Numbered from the stretch's first letter, positions 1 through 5,910 are shown. The stretch is DNA of 5,972 bases from Pseudorhodobacter antarcticus (GCA_945897655.1 CAMDHB010000229.1:1-5972), one strand, 5' to 3'. Notes: generated from the letters alone by a model not told the origin. Program-made: numbers and translations.

Positions 1-1
1 G

Positions 2-802
2 CCCCACGAACTGTCGCAGGTTTATCAGTTTCTGGTGGCCACAACGAGCGAGGACGGTCTGGCGCAGGTCCGGGGCGTGGCGCCGATGTGGTCGCAGTTG
101 CACGGCGGCGGTGGGGCAGTTTACACGCGTGAGACGCTGTTTGAGGGAACGACCCTGTTCCGTTCGGCGGTTCAGGGGCCTGTGCGTCCTGCGCTGGTGT
201 GTTTCACGAGCAAACTGGATGGCATGTTCATGCCAAATGTCCGTTTTCTGGAGCTTTTGGGCAAATACCCGGTCGATGTGGTCATGAATTCCACCCCGAG
301 CGGCACTTTTGGGTTGTGGAATCTGGGCGGCACAGGCTCTTTTGCGGGGTCTCTCAGGCTGATGAACGCAACTTTGGCGGTGCGTGGCATCGTTCCAAAG
401 GCCTATGCCGGGGCGTCGGCCGGGTGTGCGCCTGCGCTTTACGCGGCGACGCTGGACGAGGGGACAAGTGCGCTGCTGTTTGGCTGCCGTTTCTTCGTGC
501 CTGGCCGCAATATCCCCCTCTCGCAGGCGGGAACGGCGTTTGAGCCGATCTGTGACTGCTGGCAAGGCAAGATGCCGATCACATATAACATCTTTGGCGG
601 GTTGCAGCCGATTGATGTCGAGAACGATAACCGGCTGAGGGCCTTGGTACCTGGCGCAAGATCCTATCCTTTGCCCAATGATGACACGCACAGCCCGATG
701 GTGACCCTGACCGCGCGTCGCAAACTGCGCGCCGTGATCGACCTTCTGGTACAAGTGGCTGAGGGGGCGACAGTCAGCTTTGATCTGGCGGTGCAACCAT
801 GA
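2..802 (+). CDS. alpha/beta-hydrolase-like protein, 5'-truncated by the window edge
   Basis: The frame is open from base 2 to the TGA at 800-802 (266 codons), so the true start lies before the window; the in-frame GTG at 35 has no reason to be the start. Numbering from that GTG, a nucleophile-elbow-like GASAG (126-130, Ser128) follows a hydrophobic strand. A later ENDNRLRALVPGARSYPLPN stretch leads into DDTHSP with His219, matching the usual acid-strand-His order of an alpha/beta hydrolase; D194, D197 or E196 could be the acid. The segment RPALVCFTSKLDGMFMPN (about 51-68) looks like an early core strand and loop. No signal peptide or membrane segment is visible in the part present. Its stop overlaps the decarboxylase start by 4 nt, which ties it to that pathway, perhaps as a thioesterase or acyl/peptidyl hydrolase releasing a product. 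The fold is inferred from motifs alone; I do not recognise a specific family. Confidence 0.6.
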   Translation, partial: PHELSQVYQFLVATTSEDGLAQVRGVAPMWSQLHGGGGAVYTRETLFEGTTLFRSAVQGPVRPALVCFTSKLDGMFMPNVRFLELLGKYPVDVVMNSTPSGTFGLWNLGGTGSFAGSLRLMNATLAVRGIVPKAYAGASAGCAPALYAATLDEGTSALLFGCRFFVPGRNIPLSQAGTAFEPICDCWQGKMPITYNIFGGLQPIDVENDNRLRALVPGARSYPLPNDDTHSPMVTLTARRKLRAVIDLLVQVAEGATVSFDLAVQP

Positions 803-2022
803 CGACAGGTGCCCGCCTTGACGACGCCCTGCCCGCCCTGCTGGGGCAGATTGAGACGCCCGCCTATGTCTATGACCTTGGCGTGGTCGGACAGCGCTAC
901 CAGGCGCTGTCGCAGGCCTTGCCGGGTTTTGGCATTCGCTATGCGGTCAAGGCCAACCCGCATGCTGCGGTGCTGCGCTGCATGACGGCGTTGGGCGCGC
1001 TGTTTGATGCCTCCTCGATCGGCGAGGTGCGGCGGGCGATGGCGGTCGGGGCTGGGCCGGGTTTGATCGGCTTTACCGGCCCCGGCAAGCGGTTGGCCGA
1101 GATAGTCGAGGCCGTTGAAACCGGCATTGGTCATATGGTGGTGGAATCGCTGCATCAGGCCCAACAGACCAGCGCGGCCGCCGTGGCGCGGGGTGTGGTG
1201 CAGCCGGTACTGGCGCGGATCAGCCCCGCGACCAGCCCCAAGGGGTTTGGGGCGCGGATGACAGGCGTAGCCACCCAGTTCGGCATTGATGAGGAAGAGG
1301 CGCCGCAGGTCTTGGCGCAGATCGCCGCCTTGCCGGGGCTGGATTTGCAGGGGCTGCATTTTTACGCAGGATCAAACTCGCTGGATGCTGCGGCCATCGG
1401 GGCCAACATGCAGAACTGTGCCGATCTGGCGCGGGTGCTGATGGATGGGCTGGGGCGGTTGCCGCGACGGCTGATCTTTGGCTCGGGGTTTGGTGTGCCC
1501 TATCATGACGGGCAAAGGGAATTGGTGCTGGACGAATTGGCCACGACGGTTCGTGCGGCGCTTCTTCCGCTGACCGCCTATTCCGGCGTTGGTATTGATA
1601 TCGAATTGGGCCGCTGGTTGGTTGCCCCGGCTGGACAGTTGCTGGTCCGGGTGCTGACACGCAAATCCGGGCGGGGGGCGACGATTGCGATCTGTGATGG
1701 CGGATTCAACGCGCATCTGGCCGCCTGCGGGATGATGGGGTCGGTTGTGCGGCGCAACTGGCCGATCCGCAATGTATCCGCCCCGAACGCCCCACAGGAA
1801 AAGGTCACCTTGGCTGGGCCGCTGTGCACCTCTATCGATCTGTTGGCGCGTGATCTGGACATCGCGGCGCCGGGAGTCGGGGATGTTCTGGCCGTGGGGT
1901 TGTCGGGGGCCTATGGCGCCACGTCCAGCCCACAGGGGTTTATCAGCCAACCGCCGGTGCGGGAGATGGTTTGGAATGGCCGTGATCTGATCGATCAGAC
2001 GCCGGTTTGGGGTGTGCCATGA
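799..2022 (+). CDS. fold-type III PLP-dependent decarboxylase (ornithine/diaminopimelate decarboxylase superfamily)
   Basis: The 407-residue product has the full layout of the alanine-racemase-fold decarboxylases, which remove an alpha-carboxylate from an amino acid using PLP. Visible landmarks are YAVKANPH with the PLP Schiff-base Lys51, HFYAGS with His187 stacking on the cofactor, the phosphate-binding GSGFGVPY (228-235), ELGRWLVAPAG (269-279), the opposite-subunit catalytic Cys343 in GPLCTSIDLL, and GAYG with Tyr372. Length and motif order fit an intact enzyme. The Cys motif reads C-T-S where diaminopimelate decarboxylases have C-E-S and ornithine decarboxylases C-D-G, so LysA or SpeC function is not supported. 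Pairing with an adenylating ligase in the same operon suggests a BtrK-like enzyme, or one like the exosortase A-associated decarboxylases, possibly acting on a carrier-bound aminoacyl group. The ATG at 799 overlaps the preceding TGA and gives the expected N-terminus (ETPAYVYD near residue 20). The superfamily is secure; the substrate is unknown. Confidence 0.9.
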   Translation: MTTGARLDDALPALLGQIETPAYVYDLGVVGQRYQALSQALPGFGIRYAVKANPHAAVLRCMTALGALFDASSIGEVRRAMAVGAGPGLIGFTGPGKRLAEIVEAVETGIGHMVVESLHQAQQTSAAAVARGVVQPVLARISPATSPKGFGARMTGVATQFGIDEEEAPQVLAQIAALPGLDLQGLHFYAGSNSLDAAAIGANMQNCADLARVLMDGLGRLPRRLIFGSGFGVPYHDGQRELVLDELATTVRAALLPLTAYSGVGIDIELGRWLVAPAGQLLVRVLTRKSGRGATIAICDGGFNAHLAACGMMGSVVRRNWPIRNVSAPNAPQEKVTLAGPLCTSIDLLARDLDIAAPGVGDVLAVGLSGAYGATSSPQGFISQPPVREMVWNGRDLIDQTPVWGVP

Positions 2023-2930
2023 CCGAGGCCCGCTTTGGCCTGATCGTGGGATTTCCGCGTTCCGGTGGCACCCTGCTGCGGCGCATCCTGGACCAGCATC
2101 CGCAGATATCCTGCCCCCCTGAACCCTGGCTAACCACCGCCGCTGCGCGGTTTCTGGAGGATACCCCGTCCGAGGGTATTCCCCTGGGCGTGCGCACGGG
2201 TGTCGGGTTTTCCGGGATTGCCGAGGCTGAGGTGACGGCAGCCTTGCGGGCGCTGATCTATGGCTTTCACGCCAAGATGGCGGGTGGCAAGCCGGTCTGG
2301 GTTGAAAAATCAGGCTTTGACGTGTTTCATCTGCCCGCGCTTGATGATCTGTTCGCGGGCAAAGCCAAGATGATCTGCATGCTGCGCCATCCGTTGGATG
2401 TGATCGCGTCGAACCTGGAATTGGCACAGCGCATGGGGCGCTTGCCGGGTGAGATGCAGCTCTACCTGGCCCGTTTCCCGTCGCCCGTGGAAGCCCTGGC
2501 CGAGGCTTGGGCCGATACGACCGAGGCTTTGCTGAACTTTGCGGAGGGACGCGAGGACCGGCTGGTGTACAGGTTCGAGGATCTTTTGGCCGCACCGGAC
2601 GCGACCATGGCCCGGATCTGCACCCTGCTGGGGGTAGCACCCATGACGGCGGAAGAGATTGCAGCCGCCGTTGCAGCCCCGTCGCGCCCGGGTCTGGGCG
2701 ATTGGAAAACCTATGGCGAGCCGCAGTTGAACCCCGCCCCGGTGGGCCGCTGGCAAAAGGCCATTTCGCGGCGGACGGCGGGGGCGCTGATGGCGCGGCT
2801 TGGGCCCGTGATGCTGCGGGCGGGTTATGACCCGGTGCCCGTGCCGCGCATGCCGTCACGCGCCGATGCGATCAGGCAGTTCGGGGCGGCGGCGCGGCTG
2901 GCCTCTCGCCCGGTTGAGGGCAAGGCGTGA
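2019..2930 (+). CDS. PAPS-dependent sulfotransferase
   Basis: The 303-residue product is predicted to transfer sulfate from 3'-phosphoadenosine 5'-phosphosulfate to an acceptor hydroxyl or amine. The N-terminal GFPRSGGTLL (11-20) is the 5'-phosphosulfate-binding loop directly after the first beta strand. MLRHPLDVIASN (121-132) supplies the 3'-phosphate-binding Arg123 and Ser131. WVEKSG (95-99 region) matches the conserved W-x-E-K segment of bacterial Sulfotransfer_3-type enzymes, YRFEDLL (184-190) is the usual mid-domain motif, and VGRWQK (242-247) is the typical C-terminal nucleotide-contact region. No transmembrane segment is seen, so it is probably cytosolic. I chose the ATG at 2019, which overlaps the decarboxylase TGA, over the in-frame TTG at 2007, because it places the PAPS loop at the usual distance from the N-terminus. 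Lying between a decarboxylase and a ligase, it probably sulfates an intermediate or product of that pathway. The acceptor cannot be read from sequence. Confidence 0.88.
   Translation: MTEARFGLIVGFPRSGGTLLRRILDQHPQISCPPEPWLTTAAARFLEDTPSEGIPLGVRTGVGFSGIAEAEVTAALRALIYGFHAKMAGGKPVWVEKSGFDVFHLPALDDLFAGKAKMICMLRHPLDVIASNLELAQRMGRLPGEMQLYLARFPSPVEALAEAWADTTEALLNFAEGREDRLVYRFEDLLAAPDATMARICTLLGVAPMTAEEIAAAVAAPSRPGLGDWKTYGEPQLNPAPVGRWQKAISRRTAGALMARLGPVMLRAGYDPVPVPRMPSRADAIRQFGAAARLASRPVEGKA
2916..2920 (+). promoter_or_regulatory. Shine-Dalgarno for the GTG-started ligase
   Basis: GAGGG lies inside the last codons of the sulfotransferase gene, 6 nt before the GTG at 2927. It supports that GTG as the true start and re-initiation by ribosomes finishing the upstream gene. 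Confidence 0.6.
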
Positions 2931-4339
2931 ACCCGGGCTGGGCGCGGTTTTGCCAGACTGTGGCGGCGCGCGGGGATCATCCGGCGCTGTTGATGGGGGA
3001 TCTGGTTGTCAGATTTGCTGACCTTGGTCGCAAGGCGCGCCGTGTGGCCTCGGCCCTTGCTGCGCAGGGCGTGCGCCCCGGGGACCGGGTGATCCTGCGG
3101 ATGGAAAATGGTGTGGATGCGATGACGCTGCCTGCCGCCCTATGGGCAGTGGGGGCGGTGCCAGTACTGGTGCCGCTGGATGTGCAACCCGGCGCTGTGG
3201 CCGACATTGTTGCACGGACATTGCCTCGACTGACGCTGACCGAGGCGCCTGAGGGCGGAGCCGAGTATTCGGACGAGGTGCCGGGCGAACTGGGGTCCAT
3301 CGTGTTCACCTCTGGCTCCACCGGGCGACCGAAGGGGGTCGTGCAGCGGCAAGACACCCTGATCGACGGGGCGGGGCGGGTGGCGCAGGCAGTTGGCTTT
3401 GGCCCGGCGGACCGGCTGCTGTCCGCGGTGCCGTGGAGCCATGATTACGGCTGGACGCAGCTTCTGGCGATGTATGTGCTGGGGCTGACGCTGGTCCTGC
3501 CTGCGGTGCCGGGGTTGGCGGGACTGGCCGAGGCGATGGAGCAGCACCGGGTCACGGTGATCGGCGGGGTGCCGTCAGTCTATGCAGGGCTGACGCGGGG
3601 GATTTCCGATCTGGGGACACGCGACCGCAGTTCGGTGCGGGTGGTGATGAGCACGGGGTCCGCCATGCCGCAGCGGATTTGGGATGATCTGGGCGTGATG
3701 TTTCCCCGGGCGCGGCGGGTGCTGAACTATGGGCTGACGGAAACCTTCCGCTCGGCCACCCTGCGGGCCGAGGATGAGGGGTTGGCGCCGCAGGTGGTCG
3801 GGTCGGCCCTGCCGGGATCAGGTTTGGCGATCGTCGGCCCGGACGGACAGGTGCTGCCTGCTGGGGAATGGGGCGAGATTGTCCACCGTGGGGCGGGGGT
3901 TTTCGAGGGGTATTGGGACGACCCCGAGCAAACCGCTTTGCGCCGCCGGGTCGATCCGGTCAATGGGCAGGGCTGGGCGGTTTTCACCGGGGATCGGGGG
4001 ATGCTGGATTCAGAGGGGCGCTTGACCGTCGGCGACAGGATGGACCGCATGGTCAAGGTGATGGGGTTGGCGGCCTCCCCTCTGGCGATTGAAACGGTTC
4101 TGCGGGCTGTGCCTGGGGTCGAGGCGGCGGCGGTCGTGTTCCGGTCGCATGATATTCTGGGCACGGAACTGCATGCCTTCGTGGTGGGCAAGGGGGTTCA
4201 GAAGGCGGCCGAGGCGGCCTGCCGTGCCGCCCTTGCCCCGCATGAGCGGCCCCGGCGATTTCATCTGGTGCAAGCTCTGCCCTTGACTGCCTCAGGCAAG
4301 GTTGATCTGGTCGCTTTGACCCGAGAGGTGGTCGGTTGA
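2927..4339 (+). CDS. AMP-forming acyl/aminoacyl ligase (ANL superfamily)
   Basis: The 470-residue enzyme should activate a carboxylate with ATP to an acyl-adenylate and pass it to CoA or a carrier-protein thiol. The core motifs are in order: P-loop FTSGSTGRPKG (127-137), PWSHDYGW (169-176), NYGLTETFRS (267-276, motif A5 with Glu272), FTGDRG with Asp356 (A7), the hinge region GDRMDRMVKVMGL (369-381, A8), and the catalytic Lys458 in LTASGK (A10). At 470 residues it is shorter than most acyl-CoA synthetases (often 500-560) but complete, with both the large and the small C-terminal domain. In A8 the usual G-x-R is G-L-A, so that Arg is missing. The LTE-x-FRS signature recalls, from memory, the ligases associated with exosortase A loci; the BtrJ-type aminoacyl:ACP ligase is another parallel. 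It starts at a GTG in a GTGA overlap with the sulfotransferase. The superfamily is certain; the substrate (fatty, aryl or amino acid) is not. Confidence 0.9.
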   Translation: MNPGWARFCQTVAARGDHPALLMGDLVVRFADLGRKARRVASALAAQGVRPGDRVILRMENGVDAMTLPAALWAVGAVPVLVPLDVQPGAVADIVARTLPRLTLTEAPEGGAEYSDEVPGELGSIVFTSGSTGRPKGVVQRQDTLIDGAGRVAQAVGFGPADRLLSAVPWSHDYGWTQLLAMYVLGLTLVLPAVPGLAGLAEAMEQHRVTVIGGVPSVYAGLTRGISDLGTRDRSSVRVVMSTGSAMPQRIWDDLGVMFPRARRVLNYGLTETFRSATLRAEDEGLAPQVVGSALPGSGLAIVGPDGQVLPAGEWGEIVHRGAGVFEGYWDDPEQTALRRRVDPVNGQGWAVFTGDRGMLDSEGRLTVGDRMDRMVKVMGLAASPLAIETVLRAVPGVEAAAVVFRSHDILGTELHAFVVGKGVQKAAEAACRAALAPHERPRRFHLVQALPLTASGKVDLVALTREVVG

Positions 4340-4342
4340 GTG

Positions 4343-4362
4343 AGTGTCCACATGTGGACACT
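4343..4362. promoter_or_regulatory. perfect 20-bp palindrome after the ligase gene
   Basis: AGTGTCCACATGTGGACACT is identical to its own reverse complement and begins 4 nt after the ligase stop codon. As RNA it could form an 8-bp stem with a 4-nt loop, but the tract after it (TTTGAAATATTG) is a poor terminator tail. Perfect dyad symmetry without a spacer fits better with an operator for a dimeric regulator, about 140 bp upstream of the DUF1330 gene. Each half also resembles a DnaA box (GTGTCCACA against TTATCCACA, 7 of 9). A weak bidirectional terminator remains possible. Confidence 0.5.
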
Positions 4363-4401
4363 TTGAAATATTGAATAAAATCAAGGCTTTGGTGTTTTTC
4401 A

Positions 4402-4416
4402 TTAACTATTCGTTAG
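4402..4416 (+). promoter_or_regulatory. possible CtrA-like box (TTAA-N7-TTAG)
   Basis: TTAACTATTCGTTAG matches the alphaproteobacterial CtrA consensus TTAA-N7-TTAA at 7 of 8 specified bases. It lies in the AT-rich part of the intergenic region, 86 bp before the DUF1330 start codon, a sensible promoter position. No convincing -35/-10 pair was found around it. A single near-match in an AT-rich stretch may be chance. Confidence 0.3.
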
Positions 4417-4501
4417 GATTTGGCCCTCAAACTGCGCGCTTTGGCTGCGATGGCCCTGCCTCTGCCCCCCAAAAAAGACCCAGAAGGGAAGTTGCGAAAC
4501 C

Positions 4502-4795
4502 ATGGTTGTTACTGTCGTTGCCCTTGTAACGGTCCGCGAGGATCGCCCAGTAGACCTTGCCGCCTATCTGGGCGCCACGGCACCCTTGTTGGCGAAAGCG
4601 GGCGCGCGCATTGTAAAGCGGTTCAAGGTCAACGAGGTGGTCGCCGGTCGCAGCCCTGCGCAGACAGTGGTGATTGTCGAATACCCGGACCGGGCGGCGG
4701 TGGATCTGGTCTTTGCAAGTGAGGAATACAAGAAGATCATCCCCTACCGCGACCGCGCCTTTTCCGACTATCATGTCAGCGTGGTGGAAGGTTAA
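4502..4795 (+). CDS. DUF1330 family protein
   Basis: This small cytosolic protein of 97 residues fits the DUF1330 family, which adopts a dimeric ferredoxin-like alpha+beta-barrel fold and has no general assigned reaction. The N-terminal strand VVTVVALVTV, the helix with Y22 and P28 before the AKAGARIVKRF turn, and VVIVEYPDRAAVDLVFASEEYKKIIPYR (about 56-83) match the family pattern of a strand ending in E-(F/Y)-P, then a helix carrying S-x-x-Y and a P-x-R. The ATG at 4502 has a purine-rich GAAGGGAAG about 10 nt upstream. It is separated from the ligase by 162 bp with its own candidate regulatory sites, so it is probably a separate transcription unit. Its TAA overlaps the convergent hisE stop codon by 4 nt. 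The family call is from motif memory, not a database match. Confidence 0.8.
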   Translation: MVVTVVALVTVREDRPVDLAAYLGATAPLLAKAGARIVKRFKVNEVVAGRSPAQTVVIVEYPDRAAVDLVFASEEYKKIIPYRDRAFSDYHVSVVEG

Positions 4796-5100
4796 CGGCC
4801 TGCCTTTTCGGCAATCCCCGACTGCCCTTCACGCCGCTCCAACTCGGCCAGGACCTGATCCAGCGTCACATCGCGGGCGGCGAGCATCACCAGAAGGTGG
4901 TAGAGCACATCCGCCGCCTCGGCAGTCAGGCGCTCGCGGTCGCCCTTGACGGCCTCGATGATGGCCTCAATGGCCTCCTCGCCGAATTTCTCGGCGCATT
5001 TCTCGGGGCCTTTGGACAGCAGTTTCGCGGTCCAGGAGGTGTCAGGATCGGCCCCCTTGCGGGCGGCAATGGTGGCGGCAAGGCGATGAAGGGCGGTCAT
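4792..5100 (-). CDS. hisE: phosphoribosyl-ATP pyrophosphatase HisE
   Basis: HisE hydrolyses phosphoribosyl-ATP to phosphoribosyl-AMP and pyrophosphate, the second step of histidine biosynthesis, in the cytosol. The 102-residue length is normal for a stand-alone HisE (not fused to HisI). TSWTAKLLSKGPEKCAEKFG (21-40) is the conserved entry. The EExxE motif at Glu41, Glu42 and Glu45 with ExxD at Glu61 and Asp64 forms the Mg-binding site of the MazG-like all-alpha pyrophosphatases. The C-terminal GIAEKAGR is also typical. The ATG (complement of 5098-5100) overlaps the hisF stop, and TGAGG at 5106-5110 on the - strand is a good ribosome binding site 5 nt upstream. It therefore appears to be translated from the same mRNA as hisF. 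The stop codon overlaps the convergent DUF1330 gene. Confidence 0.97.
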   Translation of the reverse strand: MTALHRLAATIAARKGADPDTSWTAKLLSKGPEKCAEKFGEEAIEAIIEAVKGDRERLTAEAADVLYHLLVMLAARDVTLDQVLAELERREGQSGIAEKAGR

Positions 5101-5858
5101 GTCAGCCTCACAGGGATGCCGGCGGCGGCCATGTGGGCCTTGGCCTCGCCTATGGTATACGTGCCGAAGTGAAAGATCGAGGCGGCGAGGACGGCGGAGG
5201 CGTGGCCTTCCGTGATGCCCTCGACCAGATGGTCCAGAGTGCCGACGCCGCCAGAGGCGATGACGGGGATGGACACGGCATCAGCCACGGCGCGGGTCAG
5301 GGGCAGGTTGAAGCCGGCCTTGGTGCCGTCGCGGTCCATCGAGGTGAGCAGAATCTCACCGGCGCCCTTGGCGGTGACGGTGCGGGCAAACTGGACCGCG
5401 TCGATGCCGGTGGCGCGGCGGCCGCCGTGGGTGAAAATCTCCCACCGGCCGGGTTCAACCGTTTTGGCGTCGATGGCGACGACGATGCACTGGCTGCCAA
5501 AACGGTCTGCCGCCTCGGCCACCACATCGGGGTTGGCGACGGCGGCGGAGTTGAAGCTGACCTTGTCGGCACCGGCCAGCAGCAGGGCGCGGACGTCGTG
5601 GTGGGTGCGCACGCCGCCGCCCACGGTCAGCGGCATGAAGCATTGCTCGGCGGTGCGGGTGACCAGATCGAACATGGTGCCCCGGTTCTCCTCGGTCGCC
5701 ATGATGTCCAGAAAGCACAGCTCATCCGCGCCAGCGGCATCATAGGCGCGGGCGGCAGCGACGGGGTCGCCTGCGTCAATCAGGTCGACGAAGTTGACGC
5801 CCTTGACCACACGGCCATTGGCGACGTCTAAACAGGGGATGATGCGGGTTTTCAGCAT
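5097..5858 (-). CDS. hisF: imidazole glycerol phosphate synthase cyclase subunit HisF
   Basis: HisF forms the cyclase half of the HisH-HisF complex. It uses ammonia delivered by HisH to convert PRFAR to imidazole glycerol phosphate and AICAR. The 253 residues form a complete (beta-alpha)8 barrel. RIIPCLDVANGRVVKG carries the catalytic Asp11, VVAIDAK the catalytic Asp130, and FLDI has Asp51. Phosphate-site loops are LTVGGGVRT (77-85) and VIASGGVGT (199-207), and TSMDRDGTKAGF (172-183) is family-typical. The start gives the canonical MLKTRIIPCLDV N-terminus, although the bases just upstream on the - strand (GACCGTCCCC) show no Shine-Dalgarno sequence. It lies immediately upstream of hisE with a 4-nt ATGA overlap. 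The other his genes, such as hisA and hisH, would be expected beyond the right edge. Confidence 0.98.
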   Translation of the reverse strand: MLKTRIIPCLDVANGRVVKGVNFVDLIDAGDPVAAARAYDAAGADELCFLDIMATEENRGTMFDLVTRTAEQCFMPLTVGGGVRTHHDVRALLLAGADKVSFNSAAVANPDVVAEAADRFGSQCIVVAIDAKTVEPGRWEIFTHGGRRATGIDAVQFARTVTAKGAGEILLTSMDRDGTKAGFNLPLTRAVADAVSIPVIASGGVGTLDHLVEGITEGHASAVLAASIFHFGTYTIGEAKAHMAAAGIPVRLT

Positions 5859-5867
5859 GGGGACGGT

Positions 5868-5881
5868 CTAGCCGATGCTAG
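5868..5881. repeat. short CTAGC/GCTAG inverted repeat in the hisF leader
   Basis: Two 5-bp arms, CTAGC and GCTAG, flank the loop CGAT, 10-23 bp upstream of the hisF start codon. A hisF transcript could form a small hairpin here, close to the ribosome entry site, but the stem is short. Confidence 0.35.
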
Positions 5882-5892
5882 GCATGGGGAAA

Positions 5893-5910
5893 AGGGGGGC
5901 TAGCCCCCCT
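5893..5910 (-). terminator. G6/C6 palindromic hairpin with T-run upstream of hisF
   Basis: AGGGGGGCTAGCCCCCCT is a perfect 18-bp palindrome. Read on the - strand its C-run ends in TTTT, the shape of an intrinsic terminator, here located 35 bp before the hisF start. It could end transcription of a gene to the right of the window, or act as an attenuator-like or processing structure inside a his operon. The T-run is short, so termination may be weak. The stem is clear in the sequence; its function is inferred. Confidence 0.4.

Noticed and set aside
35..37. GTG at 35 as the start of the first gene
   Set aside because: The frame stays open to the window edge with plausible protein sequence (HELSQVYQFLVATTSEDG), so the gene very probably begins outside the window.
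664..1359. 231-codon open frame on the - strand opposite the decarboxylase 5' half
   Set aside because: No family-like motif, with a Gln/Arg/His-rich composition typical of antisense frames; the + strand gene is well supported.
2007..2018. Upstream TTG start for the sulfotransferase
   Set aside because: The ATG at 2019 forms the same ATGA overlap as the other junctions and gives a normal N-terminus just before the PAPS loop.
799..2022. Decarboxylase as LysA (diaminopimelate decarboxylase)
   Set aside because: The catalytic Cys is followed by Thr instead of Glu, and the operon context is not lysine biosynthesis.
1372..2859. 495-codon open frame on the - strand opposite the decarboxylase and sulfotransferase genes
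   Set aside because: The translation is Pro/Arg/Ser/Gln-rich with no recognisable motif, and it lies fully opposite two genes with intact catalytic motifs. It is a high-GC antisense shadow.
4343..4362. Palindrome as a standard intrinsic terminator of the ligase operon
   Set aside because: Only about 8 bp can pair once a loop is allowed, and no T-run follows. It is listed as a possible operator instead, with termination kept as an alternative.
4344..4529. 61-codon + strand frame starting at 4344 inside the intergenic region
   Set aside because: It begins inside the palindrome, has no ribosome binding site or recognisable motif, and runs into the DUF1330 gene in another frame.
5133..5831. 232-codon open frame on the + strand opposite hisF
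   Set aside because: It is Gly/Ala/Asp/Val-rich low-complexity translation lying antisense to the certain hisF gene.
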